From Sneathiella sp. HT1-7 (GTDB taxonomy: Bacteria > Pseudomonadota > Alphaproteobacteria > Sneathiellales > Sneathiellaceae): DNA of 64,000 bases. The DNA is taken from positions 744,001-808,000 of the forward strand of contig NZ_JAJFZN010000002.1 in the NCBI RefSeq assembly GCF_020731145.1, read 5' to 3'. How positions within the stretch are numbered: the first letter of the stretch is position 1; each line of letters starts with the position of its first letter. Positions 24,898 through 33,892 of this stretch are shown in pieces. A program made the position numbers and the translations under genes. Below the pieces are notes generated by a model. The model searched no databases. It saw only the letters and a program-made list of their open reading frames with translations, and was not told where the DNA came from.

Positions 24898-25908
24898 ATG
24901 CTGCAGATGATTGGCAAGCGCAGTATCCTGATGCTGGGCATGCTGTTGGGATTGCTGGTGATCACCTTCTCCATCTCCCATATAGCGCCCGGTGATCCCG
25001 CTGCCCTTGCGGCTGGACCGGATGCCACGCAGGAGATGATCGACCAGGTCCGGGAAGAATACGGCTTCGACAAGCCGCTGGTGGAACAGTTCTTTATCTA
25101 TGTTGGGGGCATTTTCGAGGGGAACCTCGGCCGCTCCGTCTATACCACGCGGCCGGTGGCACAGGACTTGATGGTTTACTTCCCGGCGACGCTGGAACTG
25201 GTGATCTATTCGATCCTGTTCGCGATCGTTCTTGGCATTCCCATGGGTGTCATCTCCGCTGTCAAGCAGAACGGCTGGGTGGATAATCTTGTTCGTATTA
25301 TTTCCTCCTCCGGTGTCGGGTTGCCGATGTTCTGGCTTGGTCTGATGCTGCAATTATATTTCGGCCTTAAGCTCGGATGGTTTCCTCTAGGGGGACGTCT
25401 GGACCTGATGACCGATCCGCCGACGACGATCACCGGCATGTATACGATCGACGCGCTGCTGACGCTTCGCTTCGGTGTTTTCTTCGAGGCGCTGAACTAT
25501 CTTGTGTTGCCTGCGGTTGCCTTGAGCTTTCCGGCGCTGGCCTCCATCGTCCGGGTCAACCGCGCGGAGATGATAGAGACACTTAGTCTCGATTATGTGA
25601 CCAACGCCCGCGCGCAAGGAATCTCGAAGTTTCGCATGATCGCGGTCTATGCGCTTAAAAACGCGATGCTGCCGACGTTGGCGATTATCGGCCTGCGTTT
25701 CGGTTGGATGCTGGGCGGCACGGTCCTGATCGAAAGCGTTTTTGACTGGCCCGGCGTCGGGCTTTATGCGCTGCAGGCGGTCACCGCCTCGGATTTTGAG
25801 CCGGTGATGGCAGTAACGCTGATCCTTGGGGCCTGGTTCATGCTGACCAATTTTCTTATTGATATTATTTACGGTGTACTCGACCCTCGCGTACGCGGCC
25901 GGGCATAG
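24898..25908 (+). CDS. ABC transporter permease, DppB/OppB type
   Basis: 336 residues, ATG 24898 with AGGAGA directly upstream. Typical DppB layout: an N-terminal helix, then the RSVYTTRPVAQDLM periplasmic part, and about six membrane helices. The DFSISHIAPGDP-like opening segment (here FSISHIAPGDPAAL) and the cytoplasmic EAA-like loop (DYVTNARAQGISKFRMI, around residue 230) that docks on the ATPase are clear. It forms the inner-membrane channel with the DppC-like product of the next gene. Encoded 65 bases after the binding-protein gene. Confidence 0.93.
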   Translation: MLQMIGKRSILMLGMLLGLLVITFSISHIAPGDPAALAAGPDATQEMIDQVREEYGFDKPLVEQFFIYVGGIFEGNLGRSVYTTRPVAQDLMVYFPATLELVIYSILFAIVLGIPMGVISAVKQNGWVDNLVRIISSSGVGLPMFWLGLMLQLYFGLKLGWFPLGGRLDLMTDPPTTITGMYTIDALLTLRFGVFFEALNYLVLPAVALSFPALASIVRVNRAEMIETLSLDYVTNARAQGISKFRMIAVYALKNAMLPTLAIIGLRFGWMLGGTVLIESVFDWPGVGLYALQAVTASDFEPVMAVTLILGAWFMLTNFLIDIIYGVLDPRVRGRA

Positions 25909-25919
25909 GGGCAGGGCAG

Positions 25920-26828
25920 ATGACAGATATTCTAGAAAACCCCGCCGAGCCGACGTTCCGCGAACGGCACGCCAGTTCCATTCGCACAATGCGGCTCTAT
26001 GCCCGGACGTTTCGCAATAACGGCGCGGCAATGATCGGCCTGTTCATTATTGTCGGGTTTATGTTCCTGGTGATTTTTGGTCCCTCCATTGTGCCCTATC
26101 CCGAAGACGCCCTCGGCGCGACGCATATCGAACAAAAGCTACAGCCGCCGAGCGAAAAACACTGGTTCGGTACTGATGAGGTCGGCAATGACGTCTTCAC
26201 CCGCGTCGTCGTCGGCGCTCGTGTCTCGCTCCAAATCGGTCTGATCATCACCGGCATTTCGATGCTGATCGGCGTGCCACTCGGGATTATTGCGGGCTAT
26301 GTTGGTGGTTGGGTCGAAGAAAGTATCATGCGCATCACCGATATTTTCCTCTCTATCCCCGGGCTGATCCTCGCCATTGCGATCGTCGGCGTGCTGGGGC
26401 CGGGGATCGGAAATGCCATGCTCGCCATCTCGCTGGTCTGGTGGCCAGGCTATGTCCGGTTGGTGCAGGCGAAAACACTCTCGTTAAAAAGCGCGATCTA
26501 TGTGGATGCTGCCCGCTCCATGGGGGCGAGCAAGATGCGGATTGTTTTTGTGCATATCCTGCCCAACTGCCTGTCGCCGATTATCGTGAAGGTCAGCATG
26601 GATATGGGTATGGCCATTCTTTATGCGGCCAGCCTTGGTTTCCTTGGCCTTGGCGCACAGCCACCATTTCCCGAATGGGGGGCGATGATCAGCGTCGGGC
26701 GGAACTATCTGCCAGATTGGTGGTGGTATTCTTTCTTCCCGGGCCTTGCGATTTTTCTGACGGTGCTTGGCTTTAACCTGCTGGGCGATGGCCTGCGCGA
26801 TATCCTTGATCCAAAGGGGAGAGAATAA
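25920..26828 (+). CDS. ABC transporter permease, DppC/OppC type
   Basis: 302 residues. The N-terminal region ends with a first membrane helix and the family motif HWFGTDEVGNDVFTRVVVGA (around residues 81-100), followed by five more helices. The EAA loop reads YVDAARSMGASKMRIVFVHI (around residue 195). The C-terminus shows the conserved GFNLLGDGLRDILDPK ending. It pairs with the DppB-like protein. The ATG at 25920 follows the previous stop by 11 bases; its own stop overlaps the next ATG by one base (TAATG). Confidence 0.93.
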   Translation: MTDILENPAEPTFRERHASSIRTMRLYARTFRNNGAAMIGLFIIVGFMFLVIFGPSIVPYPEDALGATHIEQKLQPPSEKHWFGTDEVGNDVFTRVVVGARVSLQIGLIITGISMLIGVPLGIIAGYVGGWVEESIMRITDIFLSIPGLILAIAIVGVLGPGIGNAMLAISLVWWPGYVRLVQAKTLSLKSAIYVDAARSMGASKMRIVFVHILPNCLSPIIVKVSMDMGMAILYAASLGFLGLGAQPPFPEWGAMISVGRNYLPDWWWYSFFPGLAIFLTVLGFNLLGDGLRDILDPKGRE

Positions 26829-27838
26829 TGACGGAACTTCCGGTTTTGGAGATTCGCGATTATCGCTTGAATTTCAATACGTTTGACGGCGTTTATCATG
26901 CGCTCGACGGGGTTAATCTCGCGGTCGGGAAGGGCCAGTCCCTCGGCATCGTGGGGGAGACGGGCTGCGGCAAATCGGTGACGGTGCGCAATGTGCTCGG
27001 CCTGTTGCCATCGCCGCCCGCCGAAGTGATCTCTGGCGAGATCCTCTATAACGGCTTGGATATGCTGAAGGTCACGCCGGCCGAGATGCGGAAAATCCGA
27101 GGGATCGAGATTGCGATGATCTTTCAGGATCCGATGACCTATCTCAACCCGGTGTTCACCATTGGCACACAGATGATTGATGTGATCCTTGCCCATCAGA
27201 AGGCGCTGGGCAGGCACGCCCGCAAGAACAAAAAGGAAGCCCGGGCCCATGCCATCGAGATGCTCCGCAAGGTGCATCTGCCAAACCCGGAAAGTCAGAT
27301 CGACCGTTATCCGCATGAGCTGTCGGGCGGGATGCGGCAGCGCGTGCTGATCGCCATGGCGCTCTCGGGCTCGCCAAAATTGCTGATCGCGGATGAGCCG
27401 ACGACCGCGCTCGATGTGACGATCCAGGCGCAAATCCTCGATCTCATCGCCGAGCTGGTGGAAGATATGGGCCTTTCCGTCATCATCATTACTCATGATC
27501 TCGGTGTGGTCGCGAAAGTCTGCGATAATGTCGCGGTGATGTATGCGGGGCAGGTGGTCGAATATGGCACGATCGAGGAGGTGTTCGGGCGGCCCAAGCA
27601 TCCCTATACGGAAGGTCTTTTGAAATCCATTCCGCATCCGGGAAAACCGCCGGAGGAACTCTACGGCATTCCGGGTTTCCTGCCCAACCTTCTGACCCCG
27701 CCGGCGGGCTGCCGGTTTCAGGAACGCTGCACGAAGGCGATGGATATCTGCGGTACGCCACCCCCGGACCGGAACAACGCGGCGCATGACAGGACTGTGC
27801 TCTGCCACCTCTATGAGGAAGGATTTGAGGATGCTTGA
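26828..27838 (+). CDS. ABC transporter ATP-binding protein, DppD/OppD type
   Basis: 336 residues. Walker A is [10 protein letters not shown] (around residue 43), the ABC signature is LSGGMRQRV (around residue 161) and Walker B is [12 protein letters not shown]. The C-terminal oligopeptide/dipeptide extension contains the cysteine cluster [14 protein letters not shown], which in this family can bind a 4Fe-4S cluster. It powers uptake through the DppBC-like pore together with the next gene's product. Coupled to both neighbours by overlapping start and stop codons. Confidence 0.93.
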   Translation: MTELPVLEIRDYRLNFNTFDGVYHALDGVNLAVGKGQSLGIVGETGCGKSVTVRNVLGLLPSPPAEVISGEILYNGLDMLKVTPAEMRKIRGIEIAMIFQDPMTYLNPVFTIGTQMIDVILAHQKALGRHARKNKKEARAHAIEMLRKVHLPNPESQIDRYPHELSGGMRQRVLIAMALSGSPKLLIADEPTTALDVTIQAQILDLIAELVEDMGLSVIIITHDLGVVAKVCDNVAVMYAGQVVEYGTIEEVFGRPKHPYTEGLLKSIPHPGKPPEELYGIPGFLPNLLTPPAGCRFQERCTKAMDICGTPPPDRNNAAHDRTVLCHLYEEGFEDA

Positions 27839-28805
27839 AACCCGCGATCTTACGGTAAATTTTCCGGTTAAATCCGGTGGCAAGAAGGCCCTTTTGACGG
27901 CGGTAAACCACGTTAATCTTCATATTGAGAAAGGCGATGCGCTGGGCTTGGTGGGCGAATCCGGGTCTGGCAAGTCCACTGTGGGGCGGACGATCCTGCA
28001 TCTCAACAAATCGTCTGGCGGCAATGTCATCCTCGACGGACAGGATATCACGCATCTGAAAGCAGCGGATGAGAAAATCCTCCGCCGACGGGCGCAGATG
28101 GTGTTTCAGGATCCTCATTCGGCGCTCAACCCGCGCATGACGATCATGCGCTCGGTCGCGGAGCCCTTGATCCTGCATACTAAACTTCGCGGTGCGCCTC
28201 TGCGGGAGAAAGTCGGCTCGCTCTTGGAGATTGTCGGCCTGCAAAAGCAGTTCCTTTATCGCTATCCGCATGAGCTTTCCGGCGGTCAGAAACAGCGCGT
28301 CTGCATCGCCCGCGCTATTGCGCTCAACCCGGAGCTTCTGGTGCTGGACGAGCCGACGTCGGCGCTTGACGTGTCGGTGCAGGCGCAAATCCTCGAATTC
28401 CTGAAGTCGATCCAGAAGGAACTCGATCTCACATATCTGTTCATCTCCCATAACCTCGCGGTGATCCGTTATGTCTGCAACCGTATCGCGGTGATGTATT
28501 TGGGCCAGATCGTGGAGCAGGGGGAGACGGAGGAAATCTTCAACAACCCCAAGCATCCCTATACAAAGGCCCTGCTGGAGGCGGTGCCGCTGCCCGAACC
28601 GGGCCAGCCCCGGCGGGGCAAGCCGTTGGTGGGCGATATCCCGAGCCCGCTCGACCTGCCGAAAGGGTGCTTTTTCAACAACCGCTGCGAAAAGGCGATA
28701 GCCGGGGTCTGCGATGTCGCACCGGTCCCGAATTTCACCGTGGAGAACGGGCGAGAAGTGCGCTGCGTTCTGTATGATCCGGACTTACAACGCCAGACGG
28801 CCTGA
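27831..28805 (+). CDS. ABC transporter ATP-binding protein, DppF/OppF type
   Basis: 324 residues from ATG 27831, which overlaps the previous gene by 8 bases and has GGAAGGA upstream; earlier in-frame ATGs would extend into DppD. Walker A GESGSGKST, signature LSGGQKQRV and Walker B LLVLDEPTSALD are intact. The C-terminal extension has the matching cysteines (CFFNNRCEKAIAGVC). This completes the importer: binding protein, two permeases and two ATPases. It ends six bases from the convergent AroM-LuxR copy 2. Confidence 0.93.
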   Translation: MLETRDLTVNFPVKSGGKKALLTAVNHVNLHIEKGDALGLVGESGSGKSTVGRTILHLNKSSGGNVILDGQDITHLKAADEKILRRRAQMVFQDPHSALNPRMTIMRSVAEPLILHTKLRGAPLREKVGSLLEIVGLQKQFLYRYPHELSGGQKQRVCIARAIALNPELLVLDEPTSALDVSVQAQILEFLKSIQKELDLTYLFISHNLAVIRYVCNRIAVMYLGQIVEQGETEEIFNNPKHPYTKALLEAVPLPEPGQPRRGKPLVGDIPSPLDLPKGCFFNNRCEKAIAGVCDVAPVPNFTVENGREVRCVLYDPDLQRQTA

Positions 28806-28811
28806 GCTTCC

Positions 28812-29726
28812 CTAAATCCGCGCGTTCGAGATATTTCGGACGATCAGTCGCATCAACTCGCCGCCCGTGGATACCCCCATTTTTGCGAGCATGCGGGCGC
28901 GATGGATTTCGACCGTGCGGGGGCTGATGCCGAGTTCTGCCGCAATCTCCTTGTTGGCGAAACCCTTGATCAGTAACTCGAACACTTCATGCTCCCGCTT
29001 GGTCAGTTTTTCAAGGCGCAGGCTGAGCGCGCTTCCCTCCAGAAGGTCTGCCCCGCTTGAGGTATTGCGGCTTTGCTTGATCATCTTGGCGACGGTGCCA
29101 GCAATGATCCGCCTCATTTGCACCACGGGCCGGCCAGAGGCGTCCCGGACGAGATCAATCACTTGCTGGTCATACCCCATGGAGTTGAGGACAATCATGT
29201 CCTGATCCTGAAGTTCCTTCGCCGCGTGGAGCAGGGCGTCCTGATTATAGGCGGGGGCGTAGACCGATTTGACGCGGGAATCCCGGATTTCCTTGCCCCG
29301 GGTGAGTTGACCTTTCAATGGGCGTATCTGGCCGACCTTCTGCCCTGCGATCAGGATCGATTCCGTGAATTTATCGAGGGCGTTCTGTGCATGGATAACA
29401 TACGGATTGGTGGTGCCAAGATCGAATACTCCGGTGGAGGCAATCACGGTGAGATCATTGACCGTCTTGCCGCGCCCTTCACACATCTCTAGTATTTTCT
29501 GCCGCAGCCAGCTTTCGGAGATGGCGACGATGGACCCGTCCCTGAGCGTGGTGGCAATTCCAGCTTCGTCGGGTCGTGGTTCCAACTCCATGATTTCTGG
29601 GGGACTAAGATCGTCAAGCGCGCCCCGCTCGACAATCTCGACATCTTCGGGCAGATGGGCGAGGATTTCGTCGATCATGTCCTGCCGGGGTGATTGCCCA
29701 GCCGTAATAAAAGTCAGTCGTTGCAA
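28812..29726 (-). CDS. AroM-domain / LuxR-type HTH fusion regulator (copy 2)
   Basis: 304 residues from TTG 29726, chosen because GAGGAA lies six bases upstream and the domain starts here (RLTFITAGQSPRQDM); the next upstream start (TTG 29813) adds a basic, non-conserved tail. Residues 1-210 are an AroM domain and 239-300 a LuxR-type HTH (LTKREHEVFELLIKGFANKE, TVEIHRARMLAKMG). As in copy 1, both racemase cysteines are serine (Ser97 in VIASTG, Ser182 in VLNSMG). It diverges from the DUF917 - hydantoinase operon at 29871, so each regulator faces its own operon. Sequence similarity between the two copies outside the motifs is moderate, so they are old paralogues with perhaps different ligands. 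Confidence 0.85.
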   Translation of the reverse strand: MQRLTFITAGQSPRQDMIDEILAHLPEDVEIVERGALDDLSPPEIMELEPRPDEAGIATTLRDGSIVAISESWLRQKILEMCEGRGKTVNDLTVIASTGVFDLGTTNPYVIHAQNALDKFTESILIAGQKVGQIRPLKGQLTRGKEIRDSRVKSVYAPAYNQDALLHAAKELQDQDMIVLNSMGYDQQVIDLVRDASGRPVVQMRRIIAGTVAKMIKQSRNTSSGADLLEGSALSLRLEKLTKREHEVFELLIKGFANKEIAAELGISPRTVEIHRARMLAKMGVSTGGELMRLIVRNISNARI

Positions 29727-29826
29727 ACAGGTTTCCTCTTTCGCGCGGCGCAACCGTTTCCGCCATACTATATCGCGCTGATCGACCTGCGCCAGCCTAA
29801 AGAGAGTGGGCAAGTCTAGGTATCGG

Positions 29827-29832
29827 TACGTA
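29827..29832. promoter_or_regulatory. TACGTA palindrome, candidate regulator site (3 of 3)
   Basis: TACGTA followed by TTTTAGCGACG, 44 bases upstream of the DUF917 ATG in the divergent region shared with AroM-LuxR copy 2. The extended TACGTATTT-A-RCGA pattern is shared with the site upstream of aroM (22377). Candidate operator for one or both AroM-LuxR proteins. Confidence 0.4.
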
Positions 29833-29870
29833 TTTTAGCGACGTTTTCTTCGCGATAGGCTGAACACTCA

Positions 29871-31031
29871 ATGCAGAAAGAAACATGTGAGAAGAAAATG
29901 GCTGAACAGTTAGGTGCCGCCGTCAGGGCGCAAGACGAAGAACGCCCGCTCGGGCCGGGAGAACGCTATATCACCGCCGAGGAAGTCGAGGCGCTTGCGC
30001 TGGGCGCTTGGATCCTCGGGACCGGCGGCGGTGGTTCGCCCTACCTCAACCTCCTGAACGTGCGGGAACTGTACAAGCAGGGGCATAAAGTTGTCCTGAA
30101 AGACCCGATGACCTTGCCCGATGACGCGCTGGTCGCCGTTCTTTCCACACAGGGTGCGCCGGTTGTCGGCATGGAACGCTTGGCCGATCCGGAAAACTCC
30201 CTGAAGCCGTTGCGCATTCTCGAAGACTATCTCGGACGCAAGTTCGACGCTGTGATGCCGGTGGAGATCGGCGGCGGTAATGGCGTGATGCCGCTCATGG
30301 TCTCGGCCATTTCCGGCCTGCCGACCATCGATGCAGACAGCATGGGGCGGGCCTATCCGGAGGCCCAGATGACCAGCTTCTCCGCAGCCGGGTTGCAATG
30401 CTTCCCGCTGGCGATGGCGGATGTGCGCGACAATGAAATCCTGATCAAGAAGGCCGATAGCTGGAAATGGATGGAACGGATCAGTCGCAAGATCTGCACC
30501 GAGATGGGATCTACCGCCTCTACCTGCAAGGCTCCGCGCTCCGGCGCCGAGGTCAAGAAATTCGGCGTGCTGCACACGACAACAAAGGCAATCAGTCTCG
30601 GCCGCGCCGTGTTCGAGGCGCGTAAAAATCATACGGATCCAGTGGCGGCGATCGTCGAGAATTGCGCCGGGCTCAAGCTGTTCAAGGGCAAGATTACGGA
30701 TATCGAGCGACGCGCGACGGAAGGCTTCCTGCGCGGTCGGGCCGAGCTGGAAGGCATGGATGAGGATCAGGGCATGCAGTTCACCCTCGATTTCCAGAAT
30801 GAATTTTCCGTCGGATCGCAGAATGGTGAGCCCGTGGTGATGACGCCAGACCTGATCTGTGTGGTCGACAGCGTCAATGGGGACGGGATCGCGACAGAGA
30901 CCATTCGCTATGGTCAGCGGGTAACGGTTCTGGCGCTGCCCGCGCCGGATATCTTCCTGACCCCGCGTGGGCTTGAGCTTGTTGGGCCGCGCGCCTTTGG
31001 GTTCGATTTCGATTATAAATCAGTATTTTAA
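29871..31031 (+). CDS. DUF917 family protein (S-methyl-thiohydantoin desulfurase-like)
   Basis: 386 residues; ATG 29898 is a possible shorter start with GAGAAG close upstream. The family opening ALALGAWILGTGGGGSPYL (around residues 42-60) and VMPVEIGGGNGVMP (around residue 125) are clear marks of DUF917, later named after an S-methyl-thiohydantoin desulfurase and often found with, or fused to, hydantoinase/oxoprolinase subunits. Here it directly precedes a hydantoinase gene (12-base gap), so the two probably act on the same cyclic ureide-like or thiohydantoin-like compound. The exact reaction is not known for most members. Confidence 0.85.
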   Translation: MQKETCEKKMAEQLGAAVRAQDEERPLGPGERYITAEEVEALALGAWILGTGGGGSPYLNLLNVRELYKQGHKVVLKDPMTLPDDALVAVLSTQGAPVVGMERLADPENSLKPLRILEDYLGRKFDAVMPVEIGGGNGVMPLMVSAISGLPTIDADSMGRAYPEAQMTSFSAAGLQCFPLAMADVRDNEILIKKADSWKWMERISRKICTEMGSTASTCKAPRSGAEVKKFGVLHTTTKAISLGRAVFEARKNHTDPVAAIVENCAGLKLFKGKITDIERRATEGFLRGRAELEGMDEDQGMQFTLDFQNEFSVGSQNGEPVVMTPDLICVVDSVNGDGIATETIRYGQRVTVLALPAPDIFLTPRGLELVGPRAFGFDFDYKSVF

Positions 31032-31043
31032 GGAATTAAATTC

Positions 31044-32591
31044 ATGCAACGCATTGGCATTGATGTTGGTGGGACCAATACGGACGCGGTTCTGGTCGAT
31101 CAGGACAAGGTGGTTGGCGCGGTCAAGACCCCGACCACACGCGACGTGACCGGGGGTGTCGCCACGGCGCTGGAAGACCTGATCTCGCTGGTCGGGCCGG
31201 AGGCGAAGAACGCGAGCTCGGTGACGGTCGGGACCACGCATTTCCTGAACGCCGTGGTCGAGCGGCGCCGACTGAACAAGGTGGCCGCGGTGCGGATTTC
31301 CTTGCCGGCGTCGGCGAGCCTGCCGCCCTTTGTCGACTGGCCAGAGGATGTGGCGGCGATCGCCAACGGTGGCTATTACATGGTGCGCGGCGGGCATGAA
31401 TATGACGGGCGGGAGATTGTCCCGCTGGATGAGGAGGAACTCGCGCGCGTTGGCCGTGAAATCCGGGAGGCGGGGATCACTTCTGTGGCGATCAGCGCGG
31501 TTTTCTCGCCGCTCAATGCCGAGTTCGAGGAACGGGCAAGAGAAATTATTGAGGCTGAATGCCCCAGCGTGCGGGTGACCTGCTCGCACAGCCTTGGTCG
31601 GCTTGGCCTGCTGGAACGGGAAAATGCAACGCTTCTCAATGCCGCACTGCTGGATCTTGCGGAGGAGGCGACCAGCGCCTTTCAGGACGCGCTTGAGCAG
31701 CTTGGCATCACTGCGCCGCTTTATATTGCGCTCAATGACGGGACGGTGACGAACGCGGAAATGACGCGGAAATTCCCGGTCTACTGCTTTGCGTCGGGCG
31801 CGACCAACAGCATGCGCGGCGCAGCGTTCCTCTCAAAAATCGAGAATGCCATCGTCTGCGATGTCGGCGGCACAACGACGGATATCGGCTCCCTCGTCAA
31901 CGGCTTCCCGCGGGAGGCCAACAGCACGGTTACCGTCGGCGGGGTCCGTACCCTGTTTCGCATGCCGGACCTTATTTCCATCGGCATCGGCGGCGGCACG
32001 CGGGTGCATGACGATCCGCTGGATGTCGGCCCGGATAGCGTCGGCTTCCGCCTGACGAAGGATGCGCGGGTCTTTGGCGGCGCGCAGATGACGCTCACTG
32101 ATGCGGCGGTCTCCAAAGGGTTGATGGAGGCCGGGGACGCGTCCAGAATTGCCGATCTCGAGGCCGGCTATGTGGATGATATCCTCGCCATCGTGCATGA
32201 GCGGATCGCCAGCAATGTGGACCGGATAAAGACCGAGGCGACGGAAGTGCCGCTGATTGCGGTAGGGGGTGGTGCACCGCTGATCCCGACCGAAATCCCG
32301 GGTATTTCGCGGGTGCATCATGTCGAGAATTACTCCGTTGCCAATGCGGTCGGGGCGGCCATCGCCCAGATCAGCGGCGAGGCGGACCAAGTGTTTCAGG
32401 GGCTCAGCCGCGATGAGGCGTTGGCGGAAGCCCTGAAGATCGCCGAGGAGAAGGCGATCAGCTCCGGCGCGGCAGCGGATACGCTGAAAACCATCGAGAT
32501 GGAAGACCTGCCCATCGCCTATCTTCCCGGCCATGCCATCCGCGCACGGGTGAGGGTGATCGGGGATATTGCCGCGCTCGCAGAGACATAA
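31044..32591 (+). CDS. Hydantoinase/oxoprolinase family protein, short HyuA-type
   Basis: 515 residues. The actin-like ATPase motifs are present: IGIDVGGTNTDAVLVD (residues 4-19) and IVCDVGGTTTDIGSLV (around residue 270), with the GTTHFLNAVVERR segment of hydantoinase A near residue 70. Typical HyuA/5-oxoprolinase A subunits are about 650-700 residues, so this one lacks the usual C-terminal extension, and no HyuB gene follows. The family uses ATP to open cyclic amides such as N-methylhydantoin or 5-oxoproline. With the DUF917 protein encoded 12 bases upstream it probably forms a two-protein ring-opening system. Confidence 0.88.
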   Translation: MQRIGIDVGGTNTDAVLVDQDKVVGAVKTPTTRDVTGGVATALEDLISLVGPEAKNASSVTVGTTHFLNAVVERRRLNKVAAVRISLPASASLPPFVDWPEDVAAIANGGYYMVRGGHEYDGREIVPLDEEELARVGREIREAGITSVAISAVFSPLNAEFEERAREIIEAECPSVRVTCSHSLGRLGLLERENATLLNAALLDLAEEATSAFQDALEQLGITAPLYIALNDGTVTNAEMTRKFPVYCFASGATNSMRGAAFLSKIENAIVCDVGGTTTDIGSLVNGFPREANSTVTVGGVRTLFRMPDLISIGIGGGTRVHDDPLDVGPDSVGFRLTKDARVFGGAQMTLTDAAVSKGLMEAGDASRIADLEAGYVDDILAIVHERIASNVDRIKTEATEVPLIAVGGGAPLIPTEIPGISRVHHVENYSVANAVGAAIAQISGEADQVFQGLSRDEALAEALKIAEEKAISSGAAADTLKTIEMEDLPIAYLPGHAIRARVRVIGDIAALAET

Positions 32592-32707
32592 ATCAGAAAT
32601 TTCTTCTATTCGACGCATGAATTGAGTAGCATAGCCCGCCAAAGTTGGGGCCTTGCCCTGTAAACTCAATTTGTGCTGTCGGGGGCGCACCCCGCTGGGG
32701 AAATCTG

Positions 32708-33892
32708 GTGCCGGTGACAAACTTCCTTCGTATAGTTCCAACCCTTCGCCTTTCCCTGGTTCTTCTTTTATTACTGCAACCGTTGCTGCCCGCTAGCGCT
32801 GCGGAGGGGATCCATAATGGCGAAATCCTGTTTGGCCAGAGCGCTGCGTTTGAGGGCCAATCAGCGGCACTGGGAGAGGGGATGCGCGATGGCATCCTCG
32901 CCGCATTTGAGGAGGCAAATCGTGACGGGGGCATTCATGGTCGTAAGATCCGCCTGCTTTCCTATGACGATGGATACAAGCCCGCCTTGGCTATCGAGAA
33001 TGTCAATCGGCTGATCAGTCATGACAAGGTTTTCGCGCTGGTCGGCTGCGTCGGAACACCCACCAGCAAGGCCATTGCCCCGATTACGGCGGCGGCGAAC
33101 GTTCCCTTGATTGGTCCGTTCACAGGCGCGAAATTCCTGCGGGATTCCGATCAGTCTAATGTGGTCAATCTCCGTGCTTCCTACGAGCAGGAGACGGAAG
33201 CATGGATCCAGCATCTGACAGAGGATCTGGGTATCAAACGCGTGGCGGTCTTCTATCAGGATGACAGCTTTGGCCGCGCGGGCCTCGCCGGTGTGCGGGA
33301 CGCGCTGGCGCGCCGGGGTCTCGATATCGTTGGGGAGGGGCGCTATATGCGCAACACCACGGCGGTGAAACGGGCGCTACTCTCGATCCGCGACAGTGAG
33401 CCGGAGGCCATTGCCATGATCGGCGCCTATAAGGCGAGTGCGGCCTTTATCCGGTTGGCGCGTGATCTCGGCCTCAATGTGATTTTCATGAATATCTCTT
33501 TTGTTGGATCGAAAGCGCTCTCAGCGGAACTTGATGGCGATGGCCGGGGCGTTTTTGTCACACAGGTTGTGCCTTTTCCTGACGACAGGACTATTCCCGT
33601 CGTCGATGCCTATCGCAAGGCGCTGACGGCCTATAATCCGGCACTCGATCCCGGTTTTGTCTCGTTGGAAGGATATCTGGTCGGGCGGTTTGTGATGGCA
33701 GTATTGGAGGAACTCGGGCCGGAGCCGACGCGGGAGAAATTTCTCGCCGCCGTCAAATCAATCCGCCGTTTCGATATCGATGGGTTCGAACTGATCTTCG
33801 GTCCCGGCGATAATCAGGGACTGGATAAAGTGTTTCTTACCGAAATTCTCGGTGATGGCAGTTTCCGCGCCATTGATCGGATGACAAAATGA
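32708..33892 (+). CDS. Periplasmic ligand-binding protein (Peripla_BP_6) paired with an adenylyl cyclase
   Basis: 394 residues from GTG 32708, which has GGGGA seven bases upstream and gives a clean signal peptide (LSLVLLLLLQPLLPASA); earlier starts add a Cys/Pro-rich stretch. The mature protein is a type I binding protein of the branched-chain amino acid family: ILFGQSAAFEGQSAALG start, FALVGCVGTPTSKAIAP around residue 120, and VAVFYQDDSFGRAG around 180. No ABC permease or ATPase genes follow; instead the stop overlaps the cyclase ATG by four bases (ATGA). That suggests a dedicated sensor, as with TorT and its partner TorS. The ligand is unknown. Confidence 0.85.
   Translation: MPVTNFLRIVPTLRLSLVLLLLLQPLLPASAAEGIHNGEILFGQSAAFEGQSAALGEGMRDGILAAFEEANRDGGIHGRKIRLLSYDDGYKPALAIENVNRLISHDKVFALVGCVGTPTSKAIAPITAAANVPLIGPFTGAKFLRDSDQSNVVNLRASYEQETEAWIQHLTEDLGIKRVAVFYQDDSFGRAGLAGVRDALARRGLDIVGEGRYMRNTTAVKRALLSIRDSEPEAIAMIGAYKASAAFIRLARDLGLNVIFMNISFVGSKALSAELDGDGRGVFVTQVVPFPDDRTIPVVDAYRKALTAYNPALDPGFVSLEGYLVGRFVMAVLEELGPEPTREKFLAAVKSIRRFDIDGFELIFGPGDNQGLDKVFLTEILGDGSFRAIDRMTK

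Noticed and set aside
26705-27883. A 392-codon minus-strand frame opposite the DppD-like ATPase gene
   Set aside because: Shadow of the ATPase gene; no domain visible.
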